Shown: piece by piece, positions 34,701-42,592 of the stretch
Position numbering within the stretch: the stretch's first letter is position 1
Layout of the letters: each line of letters starts with the position of its first letter
NCBI GenBank assembly: GCA_039931675.1
Contig: JBDTRM010000147.1
Coordinates: 8,467 to 72,466, forward strand
Reading direction: 5' to 3'
Length of the DNA stretch: 64,000 nt
From: JAEUTH01 sp039931675
GTDB lineage: Bacteria > Bacteroidota > Bacteroidia > AKYH767-A > OLB10
Program-made: the position numbers and the translations under genes
The notes under the pieces: generated by a model
Told to the model about the DNA's origin: nothing
The model's input: only the letters and a program-made list of their open reading frames with translations
The model's database searches: none

Positions 34701-35781
34701 AAGGTTTTTGATGGATAACATTCTTTTCTACCAAGGAAAAAAAAATAAGGTTAATACAGCAATTCAGCAGGAGCGACAATTTATCCCATTTAGAGTTAAA
34801 TATTATTTTCAATTGATTAAAAAAATAAGAACAGGATTTTCAACAGGCATTAACTTACTTAATGTGTGTCGGGATTGTTTTTCTTTTTCTAAAAAGCGTT
34901 TGATCGAAAACACCTTTGCCTTTTGCCTTTTGCCTCTTGCCTTTTGCCTCTTGTTTTTAACTTCATGTCAATACTTTAAAAAGGAAGACAAAGGTCCCGA
35001 TGTTGCTGACCGGGTAGCGCGGGTTTATGACACTTATCTATATAAAGCAGATCTTACAGGAATTGTTCCTAAAGGCACATCGAACAGCGACAGCGTAATG
35101 ATTGTGAAAAATTATATTGACAATTGGATAAAGCAAAATGTGATCCTTCATAAAGCTGAAAGTAATCTTAATAATGATGAAAAGGATGTAGAAGACCAGT
35201 TGCAGCAATATCGTAATTCGCTCATTACATTTATCTACCAGCGCGAGTTGATCAAAGAAAAGTTAGACACTGTAGTTAACGATGCAGAAATGGAGGAGTA
35301 TTATAACCAGAACCAAAGCAATTTTCAGCTTCGTGATAACATTGTGAAATTTTTATTTGTCAAAGTAAATGCCAATGCGCCCAAAATTAAAAAGCTGCGC
35401 GATTGGTACAGGTCATCATCTGCTGCAGACCGTAGGTTGCTCGAAGATTATTGCCACCAGTTTGCAGTTGATTTTTTTCTTAATGATGATGAGTGGATAC
35501 CTTTTGATCAATGTGTAAATAAAACCGGTATTAAAACTTACAACCAGGAAGAATATTTGCAAAACAATCGTACAATTGAAATTGCAGATTCGGCAAACAT
35601 TACATTTGTTTGCATTAAAGATTTTAAAATAAAGGAAAGTCTTTCACCGTTAAGTTTCGAAACAGATAATATCCGCAACTTAATCATCAATAAACGCAAA
35701 CTCGAATTGATTCATGAAATGGAGAAAGCCGCATATCAGCAGGCATTAGTAAATAAAGATTTTGAAATTTATAAAAAGTAA
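34618..35781 (+). CDS. SurA-like lipoprotein (chaperone region without PPIase domain)
   Basis: The open frame is 387 codons, but only the part from about residue 95 looks like protein: a signal peptide AFCLLPLAFCLLFLTSC with lipobox Cys, then a 270-residue helical, charged SurA_N-like region (DADMEEYYNQ-like pattern at VNDAEMEEYYNQNQSNFQL). The first 90 residues are translated tandem repeat. In-frame starts nearer the signal peptide are GTG 34864 and TTG 34900; ATG 34711 is also possible. It probably anchors to a membrane and works with the flanking foldases. It overlaps the next ORF's longest form. Confidence 0.8.
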   Translation: MRITKTLVEKIIHTYTYLITLFIRYKIIRFLMDNILFYQGKKNKVNTAIQQERQFIPFRVKYYFQLIKKIRTGFSTGINLLNVCRDCFSFSKKRLIENTFAFCLLPLAFCLLFLTSCQYFKKEDKGPDVADRVARVYDTYLYKADLTGIVPKGTSNSDSVMIVKNYIDNWIKQNVILHKAESNLNNDEKDVEDQLQQYRNSLITFIYQRELIKEKLDTVVNDAEMEEYYNQNQSNFQLRDNIVKFLFVKVNANAPKIKKLRDWYRSSSAADRRLLEDYCHQFAVDFFLNDDEWIPFDQCVNKTGIKTYNQEEYLQNNRTIEIADSANITFVCIKDFKIKESLSPLSFETDNIRNLIINKRKLELIHEMEKAAYQQALVNKDFEIYKK

Positions 35782-35782
35782 A

Positions 35783-37186
35783 GTGAAGAATAAACTCATC
35801 TGTAGGGCAGTAATATTAAACAAGGTATCAAGCTATTCAAAGACATTACTTGGGTTCTCTTTGTTGATTTTTATTAATTTTATAATGTCAATAAATAGTA
35901 TTGCACAGCCCCAGGTGCTTGATGGCATTACTGCAATTGTGGGAAGTAAAATTATTATGCAATCAGAAGTTGATCAGCAATACCAGGCTTACATAGCACA
36001 AGGTAATTATGCCAATCCTGATATGAAATGCCAGCTTTTGGATCAGATGATTCTTACTAAAATGCTTTTGCATCACGCCATTCTTGATAGCATTGAAGTA
36101 ACCGATGACCAGGTAAACGATGCTATGGATCGTAAGTTCAGGTATTTTATTGAACAGTTTGGAAGTGTTGAAAAATTTGAGGCTTACTATGGGAAACCTG
36201 TTTTGGAATGGCGTGATGAAATACGGCCTATCATGAAAGACAATTTACTAATGCAAGCCATGCGTGATAAGATCATCAAGACACAAACAGTTTCACCCGC
36301 TGAAGTGAAGCAATATTTTAATAACATTCCTAAAGACAGTCTGCCATTGATCAACGCTGAAGTAGAATATGCACAATTAGTAAAAAATGTGCCTTACAGC
36401 CAGGCTTCAAAAGCTGAATGCAGGAAGCAGTTAGAAGATTATCGCCAGCGTGTAATTAAAGGTGAATCAGATTTCGGAACCTTAGCTGTTTTGTATTCGC
36501 AGGATAAAGGTTCAGCGGCAAACAATGGCGAATTGGGCTTCGTAAACCGCGGTGACCTTGTAGCTGAATTTGAAGCCGCAGCATTTAAGTTACAGGCAGG
36601 CGAGGTTTCTCCCATAGTTGAAACAAAATTTGGTTTTCACATTATTCAATTAATTGAACGGAGAGGTAACCAGATCAATGTACGTCATATTTTATTGCGG
36701 CCTACCATTTCTAATGAAGACAATATAAAAGCCATCGCATACTTAGATAGCATTGCAGATCTTATCACTAAAGATTCGCTTAGCTTTACCGATGCATCCC
36801 AGCGGTTTTCAGACGATGAGGATTCACGATTCAGCGGTGGCACTGTGATGAATCCGAAAACAGGAAATGCCCGTTGGGAGGTGGATGAAATTGATCGTGA
36901 TGTTTTCTTCCAGGTTGATCAGTTGCAGGTAGGTGAGTTTACAAAGTCATTGCCCTATTCAACTTCTCAGGGTAAGAGCGCTTACCGTATTCTCATGTTA
37001 AGATCAAGAACCAAGCCTCACGTTTTAAATATGGGTGATGATTATCAGCGACTACAGGAATTAGCTCTACAGGATAACCAGGATCATGCATTAAGAGATT
37101 GGATTAAACGCAAGAAAGGTTCTACATTTATCCAGATCAATCCCCCGTATAAAGATTGCGCAGCATTGAAGGATTGGAATAATTGA
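35783..37186 (+). CDS. surA: SurA-type peptidyl-prolyl isomerase / outer-membrane chaperone
   Basis: About 467 residues. A long hydrophobic signal region (LLGFSLLIFINFIMSINSIAQ) precedes a SurA_N domain (LDGITAIVGSKIIMQSEVDQ) and two parvulin domains: VEYAQLVKNVPYS ... GELGFVNRGDLVAEFE ... KFGFHIIQLIE, then NVRHILLRPTIS ... FSGGTVMNPKTGNARW. It guides outer-membrane proteins through the periplasm. I take GTG at 35783, one base after the previous stop; the longest frame begins TTG at 35762, inside the preceding gene. No ATG is available before the mature region except within the signal peptide. Confidence 0.9.
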   Translation: MKNKLICRAVILNKVSSYSKTLLGFSLLIFINFIMSINSIAQPQVLDGITAIVGSKIIMQSEVDQQYQAYIAQGNYANPDMKCQLLDQMILTKMLLHHAILDSIEVTDDQVNDAMDRKFRYFIEQFGSVEKFEAYYGKPVLEWRDEIRPIMKDNLLMQAMRDKIIKTQTVSPAEVKQYFNNIPKDSLPLINAEVEYAQLVKNVPYSQASKAECRKQLEDYRQRVIKGESDFGTLAVLYSQDKGSAANNGELGFVNRGDLVAEFEAAAFKLQAGEVSPIVETKFGFHIIQLIERRGNQINVRHILLRPTISNEDNIKAIAYLDSIADLITKDSLSFTDASQRFSDDEDSRFSGGTVMNPKTGNARWEVDEIDRDVFFQVDQLQVGEFTKSLPYSTSQGKSAYRILMLRSRTKPHVLNMGDDYQRLQELALQDNQDHALRDWIKRKKGSTFIQINPPYKDCAALKDWNN

Positions 37187-37352
37187 GATAAGCAACGAAG
37201 TAACGATGGACGAAGGGTAATGTAAATCGGGATAGCATCCCGAACGCGAGCAAATTTAGTGACGAAGTGAAACGATTATATATGAACACAGATAATTTTT
37301 AAAACAATATTCCATCATTCCATTTTTAACTCTAAATTTTTAATCTCTTTTT

Positions 37353-38321
37353 ATGAAAAATTATAACTCAGATGTTGAAGCCGTTGATGACTTACGCAGA
37401 ACGTATGAAAAATTACGTACTGAAATCGGTAAAGTAATTATCGGGCAGAATGAGATCGTACGCGATACACTCATTTCTATTTTCAGTAACGGACATTGTT
37501 TGTTAGTCGGTGTGCCGGGTCTTGCAAAAACATTGCTGGTAAATACCATTGCACAAACTTTAGGCTTAACATACAACCGTATTCAGTTTACACCTGACCT
37601 AATGCCAAGCGATATTATAGGAACTGAGATATTGAATGAGTCAAGACAGTTTCAATTTGTAAAAGGGCCGCTTTTTGCAAATATCATTCTTGCTGATGAG
37701 ATTAACCGTACTCCTCCTAAAACGCAGGCTGCACTGTTAGAAGCCATGCAGGAACGTTCAGTGACCACTGCCGGTAAGCGATATGAATTAAGCCTGCCAT
37801 TCTTTGTTCTCGCAACTCAAAACCCGATAGAGCAGGAGGGAACCTATCCATTACCCGAAGCACAATTAGATCGTTTTATGTTTAATGTGCTGTTAGACTA
37901 TCCATCATTTGAAGAGGAAATTACCGTTGTAAAAAACACCACTTCATCGTATAACCCCACGTTAGAAAAAGTAATCACGGCTGAAGAGATCACTTACTTT
38001 CAGCAATTGGTGCGCAGGGTTCCAATACCTGATAACGTGTTGAACTATGCTGTTAATCTTGCTTCAAAAACACGTCCCAATACCAATCTTGCAACATCAG
38101 AAGTTAACAATTACCTGAGCTGGGGTGCTGGTCCGCGTGCCTCGCAGTTTTTAGTTGTGGGTGCCAAAACCCATGCAATTTTAAATGGTAAATATTCGCC
38201 TGATATTGAAGACGTAAAAGCAGTTGCACCAGCCATACTTCGCCATCGCTTAGTTAAAAATTACAAGGCCGAAGCCGAAGGTGTATCTGTTGAAAATATT
38301 ATTGACAATTTGTTGAAGTAA
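37353..38321 (+). CDS. MoxR family AAA+ ATPase
   Basis: A 322-residue AAA+ ATPase. Walker A is GVPGLAKT at 53-60, Walker B is ILADEINR near 113-120, and the sensor and arginine-finger region follows (LATQNPIEQEGTYPLPEAQL, DRFMFNV). MoxR proteins act as chaperones for metal or complex assembly, often with DUF58/VWA partners. None of those follows here: the next gene is ftsK after a 311-base gap. It lies 166 bases after surA, possibly in the same transcript. Confidence 0.93.
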   Translation: MKNYNSDVEAVDDLRRTYEKLRTEIGKVIIGQNEIVRDTLISIFSNGHCLLVGVPGLAKTLLVNTIAQTLGLTYNRIQFTPDLMPSDIIGTEILNESRQFQFVKGPLFANIILADEINRTPPKTQAALLEAMQERSVTTAGKRYELSLPFFVLATQNPIEQEGTYPLPEAQLDRFMFNVLLDYPSFEEEITVVKNTTSSYNPTLEKVITAEEITYFQQLVRRVPIPDNVLNYAVNLASKTRPNTNLATSEVNNYLSWGAGPRASQFLVVGAKTHAILNGKYSPDIEDVKAVAPAILRHRLVKNYKAEAEGVSVENIIDNLLK

Positions 38322-38632
38322 GGTTTGTTTTCGTTTTTTTCTTGCGCTTTTCTTGCGCGCGATTGTATCGCGTGCATAATCTAAAATATTAAGCAAGTGC
38401 TTCGTTTGAAGAAAGTTCCTTCACTGCGTTCAAGAAGACAGAGTAGTCCGGGGCTTTTCCTTGGGTGCGATTGTATAGCATGTAACACATCGTCAATGGT
38501 CAATTGTAAATCGTCCGCCAACACAATAATTTCCCACATTTCTATGTTAGTAATTAGCATAAAACGCTTATGCAACTTTAGTTATAAGCCATATTCAATC
38601 GCTAATTTTACTTTTTATAAAAAAACATAAAT
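38322..38632. other. Gap with CGCGATTGTATCGCG palindromes
   Basis: 38358-38372 is the palindrome CGCGATTGTATCGCG. A degenerate copy, TGCGATTGTATAGCATGT, lies at 38466-38483, and an exact copy flanks ftsK on the other side at 41290-41304. An open frame at 38397-38630 has no coding character. No gene is supported. Confidence 0.6.
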
Positions 38633-41269
38633 ATGTCAAGCGGAAATAAATTTAAGGCTCCTGTGTTAGATGATGGTTCGACTACGTTCACAACTGACTT
38701 CGATGAAGTAGAAGTAGCAGAGCCTCCTAAGACCGGCAATAAACCTCGCTCAGAGAAGAAAGCAAGAATTGAGAAGAAGGAAGAAAAAAAGGAGAAGGAG
38801 AAAAAAGAGAAACCTGTAGTGAGCGGAGCCGAACAATCAACTGCATCAAAAGTGTTGTCACCTTTTCGCGAAGAAAAATTTTTACGCTTCTGCGGATTCT
38901 TCTTTATACTGCTGTCTGTATTTCTGCTTATTCCTTTTATCTCTTACATTTTTACTCATGAAGCCGATTTTGATAAAGTAAATGATACTTCGTGGTGGGG
39001 TTTGTTTGGTGATACAAATATTCACGTTGAAAACTGGTTAGGAAAACTCGGAGCTATTTTAGCTCATGTTTTTATTTATAAAGGATTTGGTGTTTCATCA
39101 TTTGCATTTGTACTCATTTCGTTTTTACTTGGTTTTAAATTATTATTCAATGTTGATCTCTTGCCATGGGGCAAGACATTTAAATATTCCTTGTTCACTT
39201 TATTGTTTGTTTGCGTTACGCTTGGATTTGTTTTTGCAACCAACAGCGACTTACTTTGGCTTGGCGGCACTTATGGTTTTCAGATGAGCACATGGCTTGT
39301 TAGTGCGTTAGGAAGTGTAGGCACAGGTATTTTACTTTTTCTTTCAGCTACGGCATTCCTTGCATTCACGTTCAACTATTCATTTAAATTACCTGAAAGG
39401 AAAGCTACAAACGTTGCAACATCTGCGCCTGAAAACGATGTTGCTGAAACAGAATCTACTCCTTTAAAAAACACAATACGTGATGAGGTTAGAAAACCAA
39501 TTGTAATGGAAGTAAAAAAACCTGTCGAGTTTGAAGTGGAAACGACTATGAATGATACCGAAGATGAGCCATACAATGAAGAGTTGGACCCGATAGCTAT
39601 CGGGTTAGAGCCTGTGCTTAAGGTTGCCGAAATGCCTGTTGAAGTAACTAACGATATACCAATGGATATTGAAGTAACACAAGTAGAAGAAGTTGACGAA
39701 GAAGAAATAAACGCAGAAAACATTCTTGAAAAAGTTGGTGCTTATGATCCTACTTTGGATTTATCATCATATCAATTCCCTACAATTGATTTGCTTGAAG
39801 ATTACCAGGGACGTAAGTCAAAGCTTTCGCCCGAAGAAATTAAAGCTGAATTGGAAGCCAACAAAAATAAAATTGTTGAAACCCTTGGCCACTATAATAT
39901 CGAGATTGAAAAAATAAAAGCAACCATCGGACCTACAGTTACCTTGTTTGAAATTGTACCAAAGGCAGGGGTCCGTATATCGAAAATAAAAAATCTTGAA
40001 GATGATATTGCATTGAGCTTATCTGCATTGGGTATTCGTATTATCGCGCCAATGCCTGGCAAAGGAACAATAGGAATTGAAGTTCCAAATCAAAGTCCTG
40101 AAACAGTTTCAATGCGTTCGGTAATGGCTTCTGATAAATTTCAAAATTCAGATTATGATTTGCCCATCGGTTTGGGTCGCACTATCAGCAATGAAGTTTT
40201 TGTTGCTGATCTTGCCAGGATGCCACACTTGTTAATGGCAGGTGCAACAGGCCAGGGAAAATCTGTTGGTTTAAATTGCGTGCTCACTTCATTGCTTTAT
40301 AAGAAACATCCATCGCAGGTTAAATTTGTTTTAGTTGATCCGAAGAAAGTAGAGTTAACATTATTCAAAAAAATTGAGCGACACTTCCTTGCAAAACTCC
40401 CTAACGATGAAGAAGCTATTATTACGGATACGAAGAGGGTAGTGGCAACTTTAAATTCATTATGTATTGAAATGGATAACCGTTATGAATTGCTGAAAGA
40501 CGCACAGGTTCGTAACATAAAAGAATATAATGCAAAGTTTGTTGCACGAAGACTAAATCCAAATGCAGGTCACCGCTTTTTACCGTATATAGTGTTAGTT
40601 GTGGATGAGTTTGCTGACCTGATTATGACAGCAGGTCGCGAAGTAGAAACGCCTATTGCAAGGCTTGCACAGCTTGCACGCGCAATTGGTATTCACCTGA
40701 TTATTGCAACGCAACGTCCTTCGGTTAATATTATAACAGGAACCATCAAAGCAAACTTCCCTGCGCGGATAGCGTTTCGTGTTACATCAAAAATTGATTC
40801 ACGAACTATTTTGGATGCAGGAGGTGCTGATCAATTAATCGGTCGTGGTGATATGTTGTTATCCACAGGCGCTGATTTGATTCGTTTGCAATGTGCATTT
40901 GTTGACACACCCGAAGTAGAAAAAATTACCGACTTCATAGGTTCACAGCGTGGATATCCTGACGCATATTTGCTTCCTGAATATATTGATCCGAATGGTG
41001 ATGCAAGTGGAGTTGGAAATGATTTCAGCGCTTCCGAGCGTGATGCATTATTTGAAGAAGCGGCAAAAATAATTGTGCAACATCAGCAAGGATCAGCTTC
41101 ACTTTTGCAACGCAGGTTGAAGTTAGGTTACAATCGTGCAGGCCGTTTGATTGATCAGTTAGAAGCTGCCGGTATTATTGGCACTTTCGAAGGCAGCAAG
41201 CCACGTGAAGTGAAAGTAAAAACAGAAGCAGAACTGATGAACCTTTTAAATGGAAATAAAGTAATTTGA
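38633..41269 (+). CDS. ftsK: DNA translocase FtsK
   Basis: An 878-residue FtsK/SpoIIIE. A short basic/acidic N-terminus (KKEEKKEKEKKEK) precedes four membrane helices between about 85 and 255 that anchor it at the division septum. A Glu-rich linker follows to about 380, then the motor with Walker A GATGQGKS at 537-544 and Walker B VLVVDEFADL. The C-terminal winged-helix gamma domain (LLQRRLKLGYNRAGRLIDQL) reads the polar KOPS/SRS sequences. It moves chromosome ends and activates dif recombination. A terminator follows at 41345. Confidence 0.97.
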   Translation: MSSGNKFKAPVLDDGSTTFTTDFDEVEVAEPPKTGNKPRSEKKARIEKKEEKKEKEKKEKPVVSGAEQSTASKVLSPFREEKFLRFCGFFFILLSVFLLIPFISYIFTHEADFDKVNDTSWWGLFGDTNIHVENWLGKLGAILAHVFIYKGFGVSSFAFVLISFLLGFKLLFNVDLLPWGKTFKYSLFTLLFVCVTLGFVFATNSDLLWLGGTYGFQMSTWLVSALGSVGTGILLFLSATAFLAFTFNYSFKLPERKATNVATSAPENDVAETESTPLKNTIRDEVRKPIVMEVKKPVEFEVETTMNDTEDEPYNEELDPIAIGLEPVLKVAEMPVEVTNDIPMDIEVTQVEEVDEEEINAENILEKVGAYDPTLDLSSYQFPTIDLLEDYQGRKSKLSPEEIKAELEANKNKIVETLGHYNIEIEKIKATIGPTVTLFEIVPKAGVRISKIKNLEDDIALSLSALGIRIIAPMPGKGTIGIEVPNQSPETVSMRSVMASDKFQNSDYDLPIGLGRTISNEVFVADLARMPHLLMAGATGQGKSVGLNCVLTSLLYKKHPSQVKFVLVDPKKVELTLFKKIERHFLAKLPNDEEAIITDTKRVVATLNSLCIEMDNRYELLKDAQVRNIKEYNAKFVARRLNPNAGHRFLPYIVLVVDEFADLIMTAGREVETPIARLAQLARAIGIHLIIATQRPSVNIITGTIKANFPARIAFRVTSKIDSRTILDAGGADQLIGRGDMLLSTGADLIRLQCAFVDTPEVEKITDFIGSQRGYPDAYLLPEYIDPNGDASGVGNDFSASERDALFEEAAKIIVQHQQGSASLLQRRLKLGYNRAGRLIDQLEAAGIIGTFEGSKPREVKVKTEAELMNLLNGNKVI

Positions 41270-41289
41270 TAACCAATGTATCAATAGAG

Positions 41290-41304
41290 CGCGATTGTAT
41301 CGCG
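41290..41304. repeat. CGCGATTGTATCGCG palindrome after ftsK
   Basis: An exact copy of the palindrome at 38358-38372, 21 bases after the ftsK stop. The ftsK gene is thus bracketed by the same element. Confidence 0.8.
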
Positions 41305-41344
41305 TTCGGGTACCATCGGTTGCCAGCTGCAAATGAATTTAAAG

Positions 41345-41371
41345 TGAGTGCTTGCCAGCACTCATTTTTTT
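41345..41371 (+). terminator. Intrinsic terminator of ftsK
   Basis: GAGTGCT, loop TGCC, AGCACTC, then A and seven T. A standard terminator about 75 bases after the stop. Confidence 0.85.
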
Positions 41372-41403
41372 GGATTACAAATTGCAAAATGACTTTTATT
41401 GAG

Positions 41404-41438
41404 TTTCAACAGTCAATTCATTTTAAAAATTATTTTTG
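41404..41438 (+). promoter_or_regulatory. Promoter of the LolA-like gene
   Basis: TATTTTTG at 41431-41438 matches the -7 consensus. TTTC at 41404-41407 is a fair -33 with a 23-base spacer. It lies just after the ftsK terminator and 22 bases before the ATG. Confidence 0.55.
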
Positions 41439-41460
41439 CAGCACTAAAAACAAAACAAAT

Positions 41461-42105
41461 ATGAAGTTTATCAGATTATTGATTGCCGGATTTTTAATTA
41501 CAAATATTGTAGCTGCCCAGGTTGACCCGAAAGCGCAAGAGATATTAAAAAGTGTGAGTGCCAAATATAAATCGTATAAAACTGTTGCTGCTAAATTTAA
41601 AATTACTGTTGCTGATCAAAAAGCAAAGACCACCGACAATCAAACAGGATCATTGATTTTGAAAGGAGCGAAATACAAGGTAATAATGGGCACACAGGAA
41701 ATTATTTCTGATGGCAAAGTTATCTGGACTTATCTTAAAGATGCCAACGAAGTTCAGATCAATGATCCCAAGAGTGATCCAAATTCAATTTCGCCTAACA
41801 ATATATTTACGATTTATGAAACAGGTTTCAAATCAAAATATATTAGTGAGAAAGTGATAGGAGGGAAGCAGATGCAGATTATTGAATTGGTGCCTGAAGA
41901 TACAAAGCGTAACTTTTTTAAGGTTCAGCTTACAATTAATAAGGCTGAGAAATATATTTCGCAAGCTATTATTTACCAGAAAAGCGGAACCAATTTAACT
42001 TATGCTGTGCAAGAGTTTAAACCAAATGCTCCTGCTGACGATGTGCTTTTCACTTTCAATAAAGCCAACTATCCCGGTGTGGAAGAAGTTGATTTGAGAA
42101 ACTAA
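41461..42105 (+). CDS. lolA: LolA-like outer-membrane lipoprotein carrier protein
   Basis: A 214-residue periplasmic protein with a signal peptide (LLIAGFLITNIVAAQ). It has the LolA pattern: an amphipathic start (EILKSVSAKYKSYKTVAAKF), GSLILKGAKYKVIMGTQEII, SDGKVIWTYLKDANEVQIN and a half-barrel C-terminus. It would carry lipoproteins from the inner to the outer membrane. The longest ORF begins at 41266, but that includes the terminator, so ATG 41461 is the start. An alkyltransferase-like gene follows after 30 bases. Confidence 0.88.
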   Translation: MKFIRLLIAGFLITNIVAAQVDPKAQEILKSVSAKYKSYKTVAAKFKITVADQKAKTTDNQTGSLILKGAKYKVIMGTQEIISDGKVIWTYLKDANEVQINDPKSDPNSISPNNIFTIYETGFKSKYISEKVIGGKQMQIIELVPEDTKRNFFKVQLTINKAEKYISQAIIYQKSGTNLTYAVQEFKPNAPADDVLFTFNKANYPGVEEVDLRN

Positions 42106-42135
42106 AGAACGTAACTTTCATTTTTAAAATTACCC

Positions 42136-42528
42136 ATGAAAACCAAACCGGTTTCGAAAAAGGAAGTATTTACTGAAAAGTATGACGAAGCAACTTTTTT
42201 TGAAAAAGTGTTTGATGTAGTACGTTTGATTCCTTATGGCAGAGTAACTTCTTACGGTGCCATTGCAAAATGTTTAGGAACTGCAAAATCGTCACGCATG
42301 GTTGGATGGGCAATGAATGCTGCACATCTCGCAAAACCGCCCATTCCTGCACAGCGGGTTGTAAATCGTAATGGATTGCTTACCGGCAAACATCATTTCG
42401 GCTCGCCCGACATGATGCAGCAATTATTAGAAAGTGAAGGAGTGATAATTGAAAAAGATAAAGTGAAAAATTTCAAACAGCTTTTCTGGGACCCTTCTGT
42501 GGAAATATCTGTGGATGATTTGGATTGA
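42136..42528 (+). CDS. Alkyltransferase-like (ATL) DNA repair protein
   Basis: A 130-residue protein with the O6-alkylguanine-DNA alkyltransferase fold: FDVVRLIPYGRVTSYGAIA (helix-turn-helix entry) and SSRMVGWAMNA. The acceptor motif PCHRV is PAQRV here (Pro71-Ala72-Gln73-Arg74), so the alkyl-accepting Cys is missing. ATL proteins bind alkylated bases and recruit nucleotide excision repair. His-to-Gln at the third position is less usual, since most ATLs keep PxHR. Confidence 0.88.
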   Translation: MKTKPVSKKEVFTEKYDEATFFEKVFDVVRLIPYGRVTSYGAIAKCLGTAKSSRMVGWAMNAAHLAKPPIPAQRVVNRNGLLTGKHHFGSPDMMQQLLESEGVIIEKDKVKNFKQLFWDPSVEISVDDLD

Positions 42529-42544
42529 CGCGCCCTTGTTTCGA

Positions 42545-42573
42545 GTAGAGACGTTGCAATGCAACGTCTCTAC
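42545..42573. repeat. Perfect 14-bp-arm palindrome between convergent genes
   Basis: GTAGAGACGTTGCA, a single A, then TGCAACGTCTCTAC. It lies between the convergent ATL and guaA genes and could terminate both. The phrase GTAGAGACGTTGCATGCAAC is a dispersed palindrome known from cyanobacteria and other phyla. Confidence 0.9.
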
Positions 42574-42592
42574 AATTGTATGCATCTGGAAT

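Noticed and set aside
38397..38630. 77-codon frame between moxR and ftsK
   Set aside because: It spans the palindrome region, has no start signal and shows no protein-like composition.
39376..39723. 115-codon Ser/Thr-rich minus-strand frame inside ftsK
   Set aside because: It is the antisense of the Glu/Val-rich FtsK linker and has no independent start signals.
41266..41460. N-terminal extension of the LolA-like protein
   Set aside because: This stretch holds the ftsK terminator, a palindrome and a promoter; the signal peptide starts at the ATG at 41461.
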